DNA from: Thalassobium sp. R2A62
GTDB taxonomy: Bacteria; Pseudomonadota; Alphaproteobacteria; Rhodobacterales; Rhodobacteraceae
Reading direction: 5' to 3'
Length of the DNA: 64,000 nt
NCBI RefSeq assembly: GCF_000161835.1
Contig: NZ_GG697169.2
Coordinates: 986,418-1,050,417, forward strand
The position numbers and the translations under genes are program-made. The notes below the pieces were generated by a model. The model was not told where the DNA came from and ran no database searches. It worked only from the letters and a program-made list of their open reading frames with translations. Positions 34,880 to 43,008 of the stretch are shown here, piece after piece (position 1 is the first letter of the stretch; each line of letters begins with the position of its first letter).

Positions 34880-36181
34880 TTACCAAGCCTTTTCCATAGC
34901 CTGTCTCAGTACATCCAGAGTATAACCAGAGCCATAACGCGAAGCGACAGACCCGTCAGAGTGACCTAAAATCGCCTTACCAAGTTCTTCTGGGCAACCA
35001 GAGTTACGCAACGCATCCTTCATGGAGTGACGCAAGCTGTGGATGGATTTCTTGGGGTCTTTGACGACCTTCCGCAGACGCTTCATCAACATCTGAGACG
35101 CACTGTCAGCACCGCGAGGACGAGCATAACGAGTGAAGATAGCCTCATCCGCTTCCTTGCCCTGACGCAATACCTGAAGTGCCTCCAAAGCCTTGTCAGA
35201 CAGTGGGATTGTACGCTCTGAAGAAGCAGTCTTGAGGCTTCCACGGAAAGAGTTAAGGCGGATCGCCACAGACTTGTTCTGGAGATCAACATCCTCAACA
35301 GCCAGATAGACGATCTCGCTTAGACGAGCGCCAGTGTCCCGCAAGGTAGTCCACAGGGCAGCGACATCATCTGGAGCTTCAAAAGTATTGTTAAGTTCGT
35401 AGATATCGTCTTTGGACAACGGTAGGCGGTCATCCTTGGTAGCACCCCTGCCCTTGATAATGACACCTTGGAAGGGGTTCGCCACGCTCAAGTCATCTTC
35501 TCTGATACAGAAGTTCATAGCGGCCTGTGCTTGGCTGATAACTCTCACAACACTGTTTGGCTTGAGACCTGTTCCAAAGAGGTAATCACGAACAGCATTC
35601 ACATCCTTACGGGTGATTTTAGCTACATCTGCATCGTTTACCGCAGTTGTGCCTAAAACCTCCTCGCAAGCCCTCTTGGTGCGCTTAATCAGATTAAACA
35701 GCAGTCTATCTTTGTCGGCATCACCTGTAGACTTATACTCACGGTATCTGTCCAATACCCCTGCAAGAGTGACCTCAACTAGAGGTACAGACGCACCATA
35801 GATACGCGCTGACACTTCCTCTGACACGGTACCCTCTACTTTGGCTGAGATGTCCATCAAGGCGAACTCTAGGTTATCATCAACATCGCCACGAGCAAGC
35901 TGAAGCATAGCATCCTCACCAAGTTCAGCTTTGACAACTTCCAGAACAGTTTCACGGACAGGGGCCTCATTCCGATACGCTGAGACAAAGCCGTCAAACT
36001 CCAGCAAGGCTGCTGAGTAAGCACGCATCGCATCTTTGTAATCTTTGCCCAGCACCTTTTAGAAGAACACCTTGCCAGAGACTTCGCGAATACCCTTCGG
36101 GACATTGCGCTTGAAGCGAAACACACCAAAGGAAGTCCTGAACACGTACTTTGGCAACTTATCTTGGCTCTTGCTGGACAT
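34880..36181 (-). pseudogene. Tyrosine recombinase/integrase with an in-frame TAA
   Basis: From ATG 36181 (GGGAG upstream) the frame encodes 40 residues ending GIREVSGKVFF, then TAA at 36059-36061, then KVLGKDYKDAMRAYSAALLE and the complete rest of a phage-type integrase. The catalytic set is intact: Arg in RDTGARLSEI, HSLRHSMKDALR (H-x-x-R), GHSDGSVASRYGSGY (His/Tyr). Full length is 433 residues. An N-terminally shortened form from GTG 36055 (391 aa) would lack part of the arm-binding region. A GTACTCG/CGAGTAC hairpin (34859-34879) abuts the stop. The gene lies 230 bp from att copy 1, as expected for an integrase of a tRNA-targeting island. Confidence 0.85.
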
Positions 36182-36672
36182 CTTTCGGCTCCCTTTTCTG
36201 ACCTTAAGGGTACTATGGGAACACTTCCACCGAGGAGTTTGTCAGTTTTTGACGAAGCTTGGTTGGTTCTCGACGCCTTTGCCGAACCATACAGGGACGT
36301 TTCTGACGGAATCAACCTTGTGAAGCGATGCTGAGTAGCAGACTTTCGAGAACGCCCCCAAAAACCACAAAGAGTTCCCCAAAGCGTTCCCGTAAAACGT
36401 CCCCGTATCGGTGATTATAACTTGTTTTCTATGTTTTTAAGGGGAAATTACGAAGATTATGGTGGGTGATGAGAGAACCACACCAATCTGTAAGTATTTA
36501 TTTTTAAACGGAAATCTAGGACGCAAAAATCAAAAACAACCTCGTAAGGAACCCCGTAACACCACTGAAAAGAACTGACCAAACGTCAAAAACTGACCTC
36601 GAAAAGTCAGAAACGGACGAACCCTGAACAGTCACTCTGGGTATTGTTTTCACAACAGCCAAGGAGACAGTT
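36182..36672. other. Attachment-site region, no gene
   Basis: This 490-bp stretch between the integrase start and the next remnant holds the left copy of the tRNA-Val repeat (36411-36475). It also has several copies of a CYCGTAA motif: 36389-36395, 36401-36407 (partial), 36541-36547 and 36552-36559. Similar motifs (48757-48764, 48770-48776) flank the tRNA copy. These are candidate arm-type binding sites for the integrase. Confidence 0.5.
36411..36475. repeat. att copy 1: direct repeat of the tRNA-Val 3' end and flank
   Basis: 65 bases that match 48792-48856 at 60 of 65 positions, in the same orientation. The last 16 (36460-36475) are identical to the 3' end of the tRNA-Val gene including CCA. 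The match ends where the tRNA continues and this copy does not. This is the classic footprint of site-specific integration at a tRNA 3' end. Confidence 0.85.
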
Positions 36673-36873
36673 TTGGGCCATACTTTCAGAGAAGAAGACC
36701 GTGTTGTAATCGCAGAGTTCCACGGTGTTGGACCGTTTCGAGGAACAGTCATCCAAGCCGATGATGAACAGGTCGAGGTGCTGGTCGATGAGGACGAAGG
36801 CAACAAGCACTTCTGCACCGTGTACTCCGAGAACTTCCGACTGCTGTCGCACACTGATTTAGGCCTTGTCCGA
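36673..36873 (+). pseudogene. Small hypothetical fragment fused to an integrase remnant
   Basis: A TTG-started frame encodes about 66 plausible residues (HTFREEDRVVIAEFHGVGPF, then EQVEVLVDEDEGN). This looks like a small SH3-like beta barrel of unknown family. It then runs out of frame into the integrase remnant that follows, which suggests a deletion joint near 36875. Confidence 0.4.
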
Positions 36874-36883
36874 AAGCGTGCTT

Positions 36884-37078
36884 CGGATCGCAGACAAGAA
36901 GGTGACCATTCGCTCCCTACGCCACCGCATGAAAGACAAGCTGCGCAATGCTGGCTGCCCTGAGGCCATCTCCGTGGCCATCCACGGGCATAGCACCAAC
37001 ACCGTCGCTGCCAACTATGGCTCGGGGTATGCCCTAGAGGTCATATGGGAGCGTATGGGGCGGGTCTGGAAGGCGTGA
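36884..37078 (+). pseudogene. Integrase C-terminal fragment
   Basis: TIRSLRHRMKDKLRNAGCPE, then a 'GHSTNTVAANYGSGYALE' segment, aligns closely with the C-terminal catalytic part of the integrase at 34880-36181 (SLRHSMKDALRNSGCPE; GHSDGSVASRYGSGYTL). The H-x-x-R and final Tyr are kept, but everything before is missing. It is on the opposite strand to the larger integrase, pointing into the rhamnose island, so it is a second, distinct integrase. Confidence 0.8.
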
Positions 37079-37567
37079 TAGCGAAGTGGACAAGTGGCAG
37101 GACTGAGGGGACACTCAACCAAATCGCAGCGAATGGCAGAAATGAGCCCAAACCTGACGGGTTGCACTTGCAGCCTGTTGCTAATGTAGAATTTAGCCAG
37201 GTCCAATCGGGACGGTGAATGGATTTTTGAACCGAATTCAGAAAGCTGCGACGTCGCTTGCAGAGTCGTCATTCATAAGTGCGCGACGCTTGTTGCTGGC
37301 GATACATGGCCATGTGGCGCCATCTGCATAACAAGAAATATAAATTTAAACGCTGGACGATTATTGATCAGATGGATTGCAGAGTATTTTGGGCAGGTGA
37401 AGTTATTCCCGATTTGCATCAAACAACCGCACTCTCGCTTAGATTTTGACCGAGAGCTATCGTTGTCGCTCCAAATACATGAATGCTGTCCGACTAACTC
37501 ACGTGGATTACGAGACCGTTCAAAATATGCGTGCCAGCACTTTTCAAGTGCTGGTCCCGATAATCTA
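37079..37567. other. Non-coding stretch at the island's left end
   Basis: No gene or recognisable remnant in 489 bp apart from the terminator-like hairpin near the rhaA end. The AT content is higher around 37330-37480. Confidence 0.4.
37534..37554 (-). terminator. Probable terminator of the rhaDA transcript
   Basis: A perfect 9-bp stem CCAGCACTT/AAGTGCTGG with a three-base loop lies 13 bp past the rhaA stop. On the minus strand it is followed by a weak T-rich stretch (ATATTTTG) a few bases on. Confidence 0.5.
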
Positions 37568-38803
37568 TCAACGCCCTGAAACAGAACTCTGATACCGCTC
37601 GAGTTTATCGATCAGATCCAGACCCGATGGGCAATTCATCCGCGCACAAAACTCATCCCAAACACGCCCAAATGGCAGGTCTTTCAATTCTTCGGTCACG
37701 ACAAAACGCTGTGTGAAATCCAGAGAGCCTTCTGCAGAACGAAGTCGGTCGAGTGGCATCAGGAGCGCACGCAGTAGAGCCTTTTGCATGTTGCGCGTTC
37801 CAATGACCCACGCAGCCGTGCGGCTGATCGTAGCATCAAAAAAATCGAGGCCGATATAGGTTCGGTTCAATAGATCAGAGGCCACAAGTTCCTGCGCGAT
37901 CTGCAGTACATCATCACTTTGCAAGATCACATGGTCGCTGTCCCATCGCATGGGGCGTGAGACGTGCAGCAGGATTTCATCCACGAATAGTGACGCCGCA
38001 CTAAGCTTGTCGGCTACGTTTTCTGTGGGGTGGAAATGGCCCATATCAAGGCACAGCACAGTGTCGTTCTTCATCGCGTAACCCATGTAGAATTCGTGGC
38101 TACCGACCGTGCAGGCCTCTACCCCGATGCCAAAGAGTTTGCTTTCGACAGCATCGCGCATGTACGTGCGGTCGTGGGGTGCGGCGATCATTTGGTCAAT
38201 AGACGCTTCAAGACGGCGACGGGCGGCCATACGGTCAACGGGCGTGTCCTTATAGCCATCAGGCACCCAAATGTTATTAACGCAAGTCGAGCCAAGCTCT
38301 GCCCCCATCCGCGCGGCAATCTCGCGGGTACGACGCCCATGTTCGATCCAGAAATCACGGATGCCTTCGTCGGGATGCGAGAGCGTCAGGTTATCGTCAG
38401 CCTTGGCATGGGCAAAAAAGGTCGGGTTGAAATCAAGACCGAGCCGCTGTTCCTTGGCCCAATCGACCCAAGGCACGAAATGCTTGTATTCGATCTCATC
38501 CCGATCCGGGGTATCGTCGGTGTCCATATACATCGCATGCAGATTCAGGCGATGCGATCCGGGGATCATGGCATAGGCGAACTCTAGGTCGGCGCGTAGT
38601 TCGTCAGGTGCGCGCGCGCGCCCGGGGTGGTTGCCGGTCGCCTGAATACCGCCACCAGACGATCCTGATTTCTGTTCAAACCCGACCACGTCATCGCCTT
38701 GCCAGCAATGCATTGAAATCGGGATGGTTCTCAGGCGCTCGATGGCGGCTTCTGTGTCGATACCCCAGTCCGCAAACTGGGCCTTTGCGCTTTCATAGCT
38801 CAT
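37568..38803 (-). CDS. rhaA: L-rhamnose isomerase, RhaA type
   Basis: Interconverts L-rhamnose and L-rhamnulose with divalent metals in a TIM barrel. The 411 residues follow the Enterobacteria RhaA sequence closely: ISMHCWQGDDVVGFE, GGIQATGNHPGRAR, DAVESKLFGIGVEACTVGS, LCLDMGHFHPTE, SRPMRWDSDHV and GLDFFDATISR. The metal-binding Glu, Asp and His residues in these segments are kept. Many alphaproteobacteria use the distinct RhaI enzyme, so a RhaA-type isomerase here is notable. It is downstream of rhaD (nine-base gap) on the minus strand, opposite to the transporter and kinase genes. Confidence 0.95.
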   Translation of the reverse strand: MSYESAKAQFADWGIDTEAAIERLRTIPISMHCWQGDDVVGFEQKSGSSGGGIQATGNHPGRARAPDELRADLEFAYAMIPGSHRLNLHAMYMDTDDTPDRDEIEYKHFVPWVDWAKEQRLGLDFNPTFFAHAKADDNLTLSHPDEGIRDFWIEHGRRTREIAARMGAELGSTCVNNIWVPDGYKDTPVDRMAARRRLEASIDQMIAAPHDRTYMRDAVESKLFGIGVEACTVGSHEFYMGYAMKNDTVLCLDMGHFHPTENVADKLSAASLFVDEILLHVSRPMRWDSDHVILQSDDVLQIAQELVASDLLNRTYIGLDFFDATISRTAAWVIGTRNMQKALLRALLMPLDRLRSAEGSLDFTQRFVVTEELKDLPFGRVWDEFCARMNCPSGLDLIDKLERYQSSVSGR

Positions 38804-38812
38804 ATCAGCCCC

Positions 38813-40915
38813 CTATCGCGTAAACGCTTGAACGTTGCCCGCGTCCACGTTGATGATGTTACCCGTGGACTTTGCTGACGTATCAGCGGCAAAGAAATAG
38901 GCAGCTTCGGCGATGTCTTCCGGAAGGACTGAACGTTTGAGCATGGATCGCTGGCGATACATTTCCTCCAACCCGTCCTTGTCAGTGCCGTAGGTGACTG
39001 CGCGCTGTTCCAGCCAATCACCTTCCCAGATCTTGGAGCCGCGCAACACTGCATCAGGGTTTACGACGTTGACGCGAATGCCCGCGTCAGCCCCCTCCAG
39101 TGCAAGGCAACGGGCCAGATGGATTTCGGACGCTTTTGCCGTGCAATAGGCCGCCGCATTGGGTGAGGCCGCAAGGCCATTTTTCGACGCCACAAAGATG
39201 ATCGCACCCCCCATATCCTGCACCCGCATAACTTTGAACGCCTCACGACTGACAAGGAAATAACCTGTGCTAAGGATGTCCATGTTCTTGTTCCACAGAT
39301 CAAGTGTGGTGTCCTCAACCGGGGCTGAGGATGCGATCCCTGCGTTGGACACGAGGATGTCGATCCCGCCAAATTCAACGGTGAGATCTGCATAGGCGGA
39401 GGCCACAGCGGCTTCATCGGAGACGTTCATGTTGACCTGTCGGACCACATCAGCCCCAAATCGGGATGTGAGATTGTCCAACGTTGAGGTCAGTGCTTCG
39501 TCATTGATGTCGGCCAACATCACACAGGCTCCGTCCCGTAGGTAGCGTTCGGCGGTTGCCGACCCGATGCCGCCCGCGCCGCCGGTCACCAGTGCCACAC
39601 GTCCAGCCAGCGCCTTGGGTTTGGGCATGCGCTGCAACTTGGCCTCTTCCAGAAGCCAGTATTCGATGTCAAACGCCTCTTGCTCTGGCAAGCCCTTATA
39701 TTCACTGACCGCCGACGCACCACGCATCACATTGATGGCGTTGACGTAAAATTCGCCGCTGATCCTCGCCGTCGCCTTGTCCTTGGCAAAGGTAATCATG
39801 CCCACGCCGGGCACCAGATAAACCACAGCATTAGGGTCTCTCAGGGCGGGGCTGTTGTTGTGTTTACACCGCTCATAATAGGCAGCGTAGTCGTCGCGGT
39901 AATCTGCGATCTGCTGAGGCAGCCCTTCGAGGACCGCGTCTACATTGTTCTTTGCGGGATCGAAGTCGACCACGAGGGGACAGATTTTAGTACGCAGAAA
40001 ATGGTCGGGGCAAGATGTGCCCAAGGCTGCCAGAGGCGCCATGTCTTTTGCGTTTACGAACTCCAGTACAGCATCGCTATCGTTGAAATGTCCAACCATA
40101 TGCTGATTACCGCTGACGAATCCACGGATCGCGGGCATCAAACGGGCGGCGACCGCGCGGCGGGCGGCGACGGCGAGGCTTTCGTGCTTTGCGCCGCCAA
40201 ATGCGGTTTTGCCGTCGGTTTCAGAGGCTAGCCATTTGGTGGCCACGTTGATCACGTCAATTGTCGTGTCATAGCACTCTTTCGAAGTGTCGCCCCACGT
40301 GAACAGTCCGTGGCTTGCGAGAACAACACCATCGGCATCCGGATTCTCAAGGCAGAACTTTTCGAGCCACAGACCCAATTCATAGCCGGGACGTTTCCAG
40401 GGAAGCCAACCGATCCGTTCACCGAACACTTTCTTAGTCAATTCTCCTGAATTCTTAGACGCGGCGATAGCAATAATCGCATCCGCATGGACATGATCGA
40501 CATGCGTGCGCGGGACATAGGCGTGCAGTGGTGTATCGATTGAGGCCGCGCGCGAGTTCAGGTTGAACGTACAATGGGGCAGGTAACCCACCATTTCGTC
40601 CTCGAATTCCACGCCGCGATAGAGCCCCTTCAGTGCATGTAGCTTGTCCATATATAGGGTCGAAAAGCCGTCCATCTTGATCGACCCGATGTCGCCACCC
40701 GATCCCTTGACCCACAAAACCTTGGCCTTGTCGCCCGTCAACGGGTCCGTTTCCATTACTTTGGCCGATGTATTTCCGCCACCATAATTAGTCACCCGTT
40801 TGTCCGAACCAAGGATGTTGGAGCGGTAGAGCAGCAATTCCGATTCGCTCATTCCGGACGCAACGGCGTCGGACCAACGGTTTTCAAGCAGCTGCTTTTC
40901 AGCGGTTTTCAACAT
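38813..40915 (-). CDS. rhaD: Bifunctional rhamnulose-1-phosphate aldolase/lactaldehyde dehydrogenase
   Basis: Two domains in 700 residues. The N-terminal class II aldolase (about 1-420) cleaves rhamnulose-1-phosphate to DHAP and L-lactaldehyde; zinc histidines are in THVDHVHADAIIAIA and VLASHGLFTWGD. The C-terminal short-chain dehydrogenase (about 430-700) has VALVTGGAGGIGSATAERYL for NAD binding and the Tyr-x-x-x-Lys of AAYCTAKASE. It probably oxidises lactaldehyde to lactate. The fusion is the usual alphaproteobacterial form. A GGAGG-like site precedes ATG 40915, and the gene is first in the rhaDA operon, facing the rhaR operator. Confidence 0.95.
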   Translation of the reverse strand: MLKTAEKQLLENRWSDAVASGMSESELLLYRSNILGSDKRVTNYGGGNTSAKVMETDPLTGDKAKVLWVKGSGGDIGSIKMDGFSTLYMDKLHALKGLYRGVEFEDEMVGYLPHCTFNLNSRAASIDTPLHAYVPRTHVDHVHADAIIAIAASKNSGELTKKVFGERIGWLPWKRPGYELGLWLEKFCLENPDADGVVLASHGLFTWGDTSKECYDTTIDVINVATKWLASETDGKTAFGGAKHESLAVAARRAVAARLMPAIRGFVSGNQHMVGHFNDSDAVLEFVNAKDMAPLAALGTSCPDHFLRTKICPLVVDFDPAKNNVDAVLEGLPQQIADYRDDYAAYYERCKHNNSPALRDPNAVVYLVPGVGMITFAKDKATARISGEFYVNAINVMRGASAVSEYKGLPEQEAFDIEYWLLEEAKLQRMPKPKALAGRVALVTGGAGGIGSATAERYLRDGACVMLADINDEALTSTLDNLTSRFGADVVRQVNMNVSDEAAVASAYADLTVEFGGIDILVSNAGIASSAPVEDTTLDLWNKNMDILSTGYFLVSREAFKVMRVQDMGGAIIFVASKNGLAASPNAAAYCTAKASEIHLARCLALEGADAGIRVNVVNPDAVLRGSKIWEGDWLEQRAVTYGTDKDGLEEMYRQRSMLKRSVLPEDIAEAAYFFAADTSAKSTGNIINVDAGNVQAFTR

Positions 40916-40985
40916 TTTTTCCTCCCTGCAGGCGCATCACAGCAGCCTCTGAACATTCAAGCAGACTGCGTATACGAAGGTATGT

Positions 40986-41058
40986 TGTCAATCAAAAACA
41001 ATCAAATTCAGTCATGCTGCGATGCAGAACGATTGCTTGTGATTGAAAATGATTGACA
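40986..41058. promoter_or_regulatory. Rhamnose operator: phased inverted repeat between rhaD and rhaR
   Basis: On the left, TGTCAATC begins at 40986, with CAATC units at 40989 and 40999. On the right, GATTG units sit at 41031, 41041 and 41051, ending in GATTGACA at 41058. Within each arm the units are exactly ten bases apart, one helical turn, and the two arms (28 bp each) are near-mirror images about 41022. This matches multi-site binding by a DeoR-family dimer or tetramer and could repress rhaDA and rhaR-rhaS together. Confidence 0.7.
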
Positions 41059-41099
41059 GGTGGCTCGAATCTAAACAAAGATGATGGCGGGAGGACGAA

Positions 41100-41906
41100 A
41101 TGCACGAGACTGAGCGCCACAGAATTATTCTATCTGCCGTACAAGACAGACCCGTCATCACCGTCGTTGACTTGTGTGGGCTGACTGGCGCGTCAGAAGC
41201 TACGGTCCGTCGCGACATCGCAAGTCTGCACATGCAAAAGAAGCTACGCCGTGTTCGTGGCGGAGCCGAAGCGATAACGCCACCGCAATTCGTAGGCCTT
41301 GCTGGACGGCCCTTTGCGGTGAACGAAACCATGCGCAGCCCCGAGAAGCGGGCGATTGCCCGCGCTGCGGTTGACCTATGCGAAGATGGTGATCCGATCA
41401 TTATCAACGGCGGCACATCGACGTTCCAGATGGTGCATCCGCTGGCGTCCCGTCGGTGTCAGGTGTTCACCAACAGCTTTCCCATCGCAGAACATCTGCT
41501 GAAGCATTCCAAGAACACGATAATGTTGTCGGGCGGCGCGATCTACCGCGAACAGAACATCATTCTGTCGCCCTTCGACAATGACGTGACCCGCAACTTT
41601 TATGCGCGCCGCATGTTCATAGGTGCTCAAGGTATCGGGCCGCTAGGGCTGATGGAAGCGGACCCTCTCCTCATCCAAGCCGAGCAAAAACTTATCGGTC
41701 AGGCGGATGAATTGGTGGTCTTGGTGGACAGTTCCAAATTCGCACAACGTTCCAGCCTTGTGCTGTGCCCGTTGTCGCGGATCGACACGGTTATCACCGA
41801 CGATGGCATCTCAGACAAGGCGGCCAGCATGCTGGCCGCCGCAGAAATTACCCTGATCGTCGCCGACACGGGCGCCGGACAGGCCGAGGGTGAGGCGGCC
41901 TCTTAA
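41100..41906 (+). CDS. rhaR: DeoR/GlpR-family repressor of rhamnose genes
   Basis: 268 residues. The N-terminal HTH (about 1-60) shows the DeoR pattern ILSAVQDRPVITVVDLCGLT and ASEATVRRDIASLH. The C-terminal effector domain (about 75-250) binds phosphorylated sugars; MLSGGAIYREQNIILSPF and the KxE/Q late motif in SSKFAQRSSLVL are typical. GGGAGGA lies before ATG 41100. It is divergent from rhaD across the operator and upstream of rhaS by 39 bp, likely co-transcribed with it. In Rhizobium a DeoR-type RhaR serves the same operon; function here is inferred from context. Confidence 0.9.
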   Translation: MHETERHRIILSAVQDRPVITVVDLCGLTGASEATVRRDIASLHMQKKLRRVRGGAEAITPPQFVGLAGRPFAVNETMRSPEKRAIARAAVDLCEDGDPIIINGGTSTFQMVHPLASRRCQVFTNSFPIAEHLLKHSKNTIMLSGGAIYREQNIILSPFDNDVTRNFYARRMFIGAQGIGPLGLMEADPLLIQAEQKLIGQADELVVLVDSSKFAQRSSLVLCPLSRIDTVITDDGISDKAASMLAAAEITLIVADTGAGQAEGEAAS

Positions 41907-41945
41907 CCGCCTAACGACCAGACGTACTTTCAGGGAGGAACCAAA

Positions 41946-42938
41946 ATGAAACGTCGTACTTTCACTTCACTTGTCGCAGGTCTCAGCATGGCTGCGAGCA
42001 TGATGGGCACAACGGCCATGGCGCAAGATGACATGCGCATCGCAATTCTTGTCAAGGCCCTTGGCATCGGCTTCTTCGAGGCCGCTGCTGAAGGCGCCGA
42101 GGAGGCCGCAGCAGAGCTCGGCAATGTCGAAATCATCTACACTGGCCCAACGGGCACAACAGCAGAAGGCCAGATCGATGTGATCAATAGCCTGATCGCC
42201 CAAGGTGTTGATGCGATTGCAATCTCTGCCAATGACCCCGATGCGGTGGTCCCAGCGCTTAAGCGCGCCATGGACCGTGGCATCACCGTCATCAGCTGGG
42301 ATTCCGGTGTGGCCGAAGAGGGCCGTATGATGCATCTGAACCCGTCTTCTACGCCGCTGATTGGGAACACGATCCTCAAGCTCGCCGCAGACCACTTGCC
42401 TGATGGCGGCCAGGTGGCGATCCTATCAGCAACATCCACATCGACCAACCAGAACGCTTGGATTGCCGCCGCCGAAGAGGTTCTCCCGAACTATCCGGGC
42501 ATTGATCTGGTCGCCACCGTCTATGGGGACGACCTGTCAGACAAGTCCTACCGCGAAGCACAAGGCCTGATGCAAACCTACCCGGATCTCGGGGCGATCA
42601 TCGCGCCGACGACCGTGGGCATCCTTGCGGCCTGTCAGGCGGTATCTGACGCTGGCAAGATCGGTGAGATCAACGTCACAGGCCTTGGACTTCCATCAGA
42701 GATGGCAGGCTGCGTAGAAAGTGGCGCGACGGAAAGCTTCGCCATCTGGAACCCGATCGATCTGGGCTACTCGGCCACAATGATCGCCCACTCTCTCGCC
42801 ACCGGAACCGACCCAAGCGGCGAAATTCCGATGGGACGGATGGGATCGATCACGCTGGATGAAACGGGCAGCGCCGCCATGGCCGATCCTTTCACCTATG
42901 ACAGCTCGAACATCGAACAGTTCAAAGACATCTTCTGA
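41946..42938 (+). CDS. rhaS: Rhamnose ABC transporter, substrate-binding protein
   Basis: A periplasmic binding protein of 330 residues with a Tat/Sec-like signal peptide (KRRTFTSLVAGLSMAASMMG, cleaved after about residue 26). The peripla_BP_4 fold is clear: TGPTGTTAEGQIDVINSLIA, VDAIAISANDPDAVVPAL, ISWDSGV and QGLMQTYPDLGAIIAPTT. It delivers L-rhamnose to RhaTPQ at the inner membrane. GGGAGGA precedes the ATG. First of six transport and metabolism genes running to rhaK. Confidence 0.93.
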   Translation: MKRRTFTSLVAGLSMAASMMGTTAMAQDDMRIAILVKALGIGFFEAAAEGAEEAAAELGNVEIIYTGPTGTTAEGQIDVINSLIAQGVDAIAISANDPDAVVPALKRAMDRGITVISWDSGVAEEGRMMHLNPSSTPLIGNTILKLAADHLPDGGQVAILSATSTSTNQNAWIAAAEEVLPNYPGIDLVATVYGDDLSDKSYREAQGLMQTYPDLGAIIAPTTVGILAACQAVSDAGKIGEINVTGLGLPSEMAGCVESGATESFAIWNPIDLGYSATMIAHSLATGTDPSGEIPMGRMGSITLDETGSAAMADPFTYDSSNIEQFKDIF

Positions 42939-43008
42939 TGTAATTCGGTCTGGCGCGGCACGTCTGCGCCAGACCAACGTCCCCCAAAACATTCACAACC
43001 GACTGGAA

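Noticed and set aside
31668-36061. Stop-codon reassignment as the reason for in-frame stops in SIP, integrase and IS3 orfA
   Set aside because: Three different stop codons (TAG, TAA, TGA) are involved, and all core genes use stops normally, so independent pseudogenisation is simpler.
36516-36854. A minus-strand 112-codon frame near att copy 1
   Set aside because: It lies antisense to a better-supported fragment and spans arm-site repeats, with no start signal.
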